Below, one piece after another: positions 5,588 to 7,876 of a DNA stretch of 7,876 bases. The DNA comes from Spirochaetia bacterium (lineage in GTDB: Bacteria; Spirochaetota; UBA4802; UBA5550). Below the pieces are notes generated by a model. It was not told the origin of the DNA, ran no database searches, and was given only the letters and a program-made list of their open reading frames with translations. Numbering within the stretch: position 1 is the first letter of the stretch; every line of letters starts with the position of its first letter. The position numbers and the translations under genes were made by a program. The stretch is from assembly GCA_031289575.1 (NCBI GenBank), contig JAITPE010000270.1, forward strand, positions 1 through 7,876, given 5' to 3'.

Positions 5588-7438
5588 ATGAATATTGTAA
5601 AGAATATTGTAAAATCATCATTATTGCCGGCGGCAATAATGATGATTTTTTTGTTACTGCCTCTGGCCCTTTTTGCGGATGACGCCGCCAAGAATCACAG
5701 CGGGGTCATTTACGGAATGGGCATTGCTATCTTGGCCGCGACGGTGACCGCTTATATAGGCCACAAGCTGAGGCAGCCTCTGCTTTTGGCCTACATTGCG
5801 GCTGGCATACTCATCGGCCCAAAGATAGGACTGGGACTTATCGGAAGCAGCGAAGAGGTTGACGCGATTTCGGAATTCGGACTCATTCTTCTTTTGTTCC
5901 TCATAGGACTTGAAATCGACATCAAAAAACTCAAAGAGGCCGGCAAGTCTCTGATTACAACCGGACTGACTCAGCTTCCGCTTACCGTGCTTTTGGGCAT
6001 AGGATTTTTTCTTCTTCTTGGATACTCCGCCGGCGGTGATTATTCGCTCTTCTACCTTGCGGCTTGCTGCGCTTTGAGCAGCACGGCCATTGTTGTTAAG
6101 CTCTTGTATGGAAAGTTTGAGCTCGACAGTTTGGCCGGCAGAATAACCCTCGGCGTACTCGTGTTCCAGGACATTTGGGCTATTGTGCTTCTCGGCATCC
6201 AGCCTAATCTTTCCAATCCGGACATTCTGCAGATCCTCATTTCTTTTGGGAAAGGATTTATTCTTGTTTTTGCGAGCATGATGATCAGCAAGTATGTTCT
6301 GCACAGCCTCTTTCGTTCCATAGCAAAGATTCCGGAGCTCATTCTTATTTCTTCGCTCGGCTGGTGTTTCCTTGTGTGCGGCGCGGCCGGCAGGCTTAAC
6401 CTCTCTGTTGAGATGGGCGCTCTCATAGCCGGAATCGCGATATCCACATTTCCGTACAACCTTGATGTAATGGCAAAGGTGGTGAACATACGCGATTTTT
6501 TTGTTACGCTGTTTTTTGTTTCACTTGGAATGAAGGTTCCTAATCCGTTGGATGATATGGGACTGCTCGCGTTTGCCGGAATAATATCTGTGTTTTTGAT
6601 AGCGTCCAGATTCGCGGTTATTTTTCCTACTCTCTACGCCTTGAAGAACGGCCTCAGGGTGAGTCTTATAACGTCGATCAATCTTTCGCAAATAAGCGAG
6701 TTCTCTTTAGTTATAGCGACTCTCGGCTTAGAACTTGGGCATATAAGCGAGCGGACGCTTTCGGCTATTATTTTTGTGTTTGTAATAACATCTGTCACAT
6801 CAACCTATATGATAAAGTTCAGTGATAATATTCAGCGCGCGCTTTCCTTTGTTTTAAAAAAGATCGGCTTGAAGGATATAGGTTTGGAAGACTGTGCCGA
6901 TATGGACGCCTGCCTTGGCAGGGAAATAGTTCTGCTTGGCTTTTCGCGCTACGCGAGTTCACTCCTTGTTGAGATGATGGAGGAGGATGAAGACGGCGTT
7001 TCCCTGAAAGATAAAATTATCGTGATTGATTTTAACCCCGAGGTCCGAGGCTCGCTTCAAACTATGGGCGTGAAGGTAATTTACGGTGACATAAGCCATC
7101 CGGACACGCTGCATCACGCGGGAATCCATACGGCAAAAATTGTAATATCAACCATTCCCGATCCGCTGCTTGTCGGTACCGATAATCTCAAAATTATAAA
7201 ACACATAAAAGAAGTATGCCCGGATGCCAAAATAATTGTAACAGCCGAGAGCATATCGCGCGCCATGAAGATGTATATGGACGGCGCCGATTTTGTGTTT
7301 TTGCCGCGCGTTATTTCCGCGAAGGTAGTACGGGAGACGATAGGCATAGCGCTCAAAGAGGACGGAGACTCCAAAATGCACGATCACAAAAAAAGAGAAA
7401 TGGCGCTGCTTCAAATAAGAGAAGAAATCGTAAGCTGA
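5588..7438 (+). CDS. CPA2-family cation:proton antiporter with C-terminal RCK/TrkA-N domain (KefB/KefC-like)
   Basis: From ATG 5588 the protein has 616 residues. A signal-like N-terminus (two NIVK units, hydrophobic run, LFA before DD) precedes a membrane domain of about 12 helices (roughly 40-410). Typical CPA2 segments are EFGLILLLFLIGLEID, CALSSTAIVVKLL, GVLVFQDIWAIVLL with the conserved Gln-Asp pair near 194-195, TLFFVSLGMKV and QISEFSLVIATLGL. A cytosolic Rossmann-type RCK_N/TrkA-N domain follows (about 446-590: EIVLLGFSRYASS, IIVIDFNP, VKVIYGDISHPDTL, DADFVFLP-like end). The protein should exchange K+ or Na+ for H+ across the inner membrane, gated by a ligand at the RCK domain. The nucleotide loop is degenerate (GFSRYA rather than GxGxxG). 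No Shine-Dalgarno is visible; GTG 5579 or ATG 5639 are alternative starts. A strong hairpin overlaps codons 8-22. Confidence 0.88.
   Translation: MNIVKNIVKSSLLPAAIMMIFLLLPLALFADDAAKNHSGVIYGMGIAILAATVTAYIGHKLRQPLLLAYIAAGILIGPKIGLGLIGSSEEVDAISEFGLILLLFLIGLEIDIKKLKEAGKSLITTGLTQLPLTVLLGIGFFLLLGYSAGGDYSLFYLAACCALSSTAIVVKLLYGKFELDSLAGRITLGVLVFQDIWAIVLLGIQPNLSNPDILQILISFGKGFILVFASMMISKYVLHSLFRSIAKIPELILISSLGWCFLVCGAAGRLNLSVEMGALIAGIAISTFPYNLDVMAKVVNIRDFFVTLFFVSLGMKVPNPLDDMGLLAFAGIISVFLIASRFAVIFPTLYALKNGLRVSLITSINLSQISEFSLVIATLGLELGHISERTLSAIIFVFVITSVTSTYMIKFSDNIQRALSFVLKKIGLKDIGLEDCADMDACLGREIVLLGFSRYASSLLVEMMEEDEDGVSLKDKIIVIDFNPEVRGSLQTMGVKVIYGDISHPDTLHHAGIHTAKIVISTIPDPLLVGTDNLKIIKHIKEVCPDAKIIVTAESISRAMKMYMDGADFVFLPRVISAKVVRETIGIALKEDGDSKMHDHKKREMALLQIREEIVS
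5590..5613 (+). repeat. 12-bp tandem duplication at the start of the antiporter gene
   Basis: GAATATTGTAAA occurs twice in tandem (5590-5601 and 5602-5613), encoding a repeated Asn-Ile-Val-Lys at the signal-sequence N-region. It adds positive charges before the hydrophobic core and ends where the hairpin begins. Confidence 0.85.
5611..5652 (+). terminator. Terminator-like hairpin within the first codons of the antiporter gene
   Basis: AAAATCATCATTATTGCC (5611-5628) and GGCAATAATGATGATTTT (5632-5649) are perfect 18-bp arms with a GGC loop, followed by an unbroken T-run ending at 5652. By structure it is a textbook intrinsic terminator, 54 nt after the stop of the secreted-protein gene. Yet it encodes hydrophobic residues that fit a signal peptide or first helix, and it contains the alternative ATGs at 5639 and 5642. 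It may end the upstream transcript, act as an attenuator, or limit translation. Confidence 0.65.
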
Positions 7439-7476
7439 ACAACCCTTTTATTTTTTCCCTCGAACGGCTCCATAGT

Positions 7477-7710
7477 TCAGGGCGATACTCGTTTTTTCTT
7501 GCTTTTCCGCTCTGCTTCCCGGCGCTCTTTTCTATTCAATCCATCATTTGAAGGAGGCTTGTCACTATTTGAGCTATTTTTATTAAGCCGGGCATCAAAT
7601 TTTTTCATCATTTCTTTGAAAGATTCCATTTCGGCATATAGCCTCTGGATAAGCTCAATTACCGCATCTGGCCCTTGATTGTATATCGCTATTATTTCTT
7701 CTCGTTTCAT
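7477..7710 (-). pseudogene. tnpC: Truncated IS66-family transposase, N-terminal fragment
   Basis: On the minus strand from ATG 7708-7710, 77 codons are open to a TGA at 7477-7479. The sequence starts MKREEIIAIYNQGPDAVIEL, has a coiled-coil-like helix (IQRLYAEMESFKEMMKKFDAR) and the motif LNKNSSNSDKPPSNDGL. This is the characteristic N-terminus of the large IS66 transposase. A full-length protein is usually 450-550 residues and continues with a KPGGQPGH-type segment, zinc-finger region and DDE domain. Here the match is lost after KSKKKR (about 7487), where unrelated bases give VSP and stop. The catalytic part is absent, so the copy is non-functional. It is convergent with the antiporter gene, which ends 38 bp away. 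Confidence 0.82.
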
Positions 7711-7876
7711 GATGCATAAAATAAATTACTATGCTCAAATTAATAGCATTTTTTTACCCTAATTTATTTTTTTTGCTGAATAGCAAGACCTGAATTTATA
7801 GTTTTGTACAACAGGAAGGGCACCAAAAAAATAATTCGCTGCCTATAAAAAAAGTTGTTGCAATCAAACAGGCCGC
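7711..7876. other. AT-rich flank upstream of the IS66 remnant
   Basis: This stretch contains several A/T homopolymers and no convincing gene. I see no tnpB upstream of the transposase start, which would fit IS66 relatives of the ISBst12 type that carry only the large transposase. The IS end is therefore probably in or near this stretch, but I cannot identify a terminal inverted repeat. ATGCT (7731-7735) and AGCAT (7745-7749) form a short stem followed by eight T, a weak plus-strand terminator-like element. Confidence 0.35.

Noticed and set aside
5654..6304. Minus-strand open frame of 216 codons
   Set aside because: It is antisense to the antiporter membrane domain; the product is highly charged and lacks domain features.
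7799..7876. Minus-strand open frame entering from the right edge, containing FFWCPSCC
   Set aside because: It has only 26 codons to a stop at 7796-7798; a CPxCC motif hints at a zinc ribbon but is too short to support a gene.
1..7876. CRISPR array, tRNA or rRNA genes
   Set aside because: I see no regularly spaced repeats and no cloverleaf or rRNA-like stretch.

Overview
The window looks like a piece of a bacterial chromosome, probably from an anaerobic or fermentative organism of moderate GC content. Supporting signs are clear Shine-Dalgarno sites, tightly packed operons, a two-subunit CoA-transferase and an IS66 remnant. The sequence alone does not let me name a phylum. It combines ordinary metabolic and transport genes with an AT-rich accessory cassette that appears to have been inserted.

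Layout. Positions 1-231 hold the 3' end of a plus-strand gene with an SH3-like motif. Positions 240-400 hold the C-terminal remnant of a minus-strand gene whose 5' part is missing exactly where a 69-bp repeat starts. That repeat (401-469) occurs again at 2343-2411 with 68 of 69 bases identical. Between the copies lies a three-gene, AT-rich cassette on the plus strand: a GHKL/HATPase-fold ATP-binding protein (507-1367), a small STAS-like DUF4325-type protein (1387-1734) and a PIN-domain nuclease-like protein (1727-2269, overlapping the previous gene). The second repeat copy forms the leader and ribosome-binding site of a CoA-transferase operon: alpha subunit (2417-3406), beta subunit (3406-4191) and a GNAT-like acetyltransferase (4193-4708). 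After an AT-rich spacer with a perfect inverted repeat comes a secreted protein of unknown function (4834-5556). It is followed by a CPA2-type cation:proton antiporter with a C-terminal RCK/TrkA-N domain (5588-7438). The right end holds a truncated IS66-family transposase (7477-7710, minus strand) and AT-rich flank.

How the parts may work together. The ATPase, STAS-like and PIN genes look like one unit. The first two resemble the kinase and antagonist halves of a partner-switching module, and the PIN protein is a candidate effector, so a regulated RNase (defence, stress or toxin-like) is a reasonable but unproven reading. The CoA-transferase subunits must act together on an unidentified acyl-CoA or carboxylate pair, and the acetyltransferase is probably co-expressed with them.

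The most interesting points are the cassette itself, the long direct repeats that bracket it and preserve the leader of the CoA-transferase operon, and an 18-bp perfect stem with a U-tract inside the signal-sequence codons of the antiporter gene.
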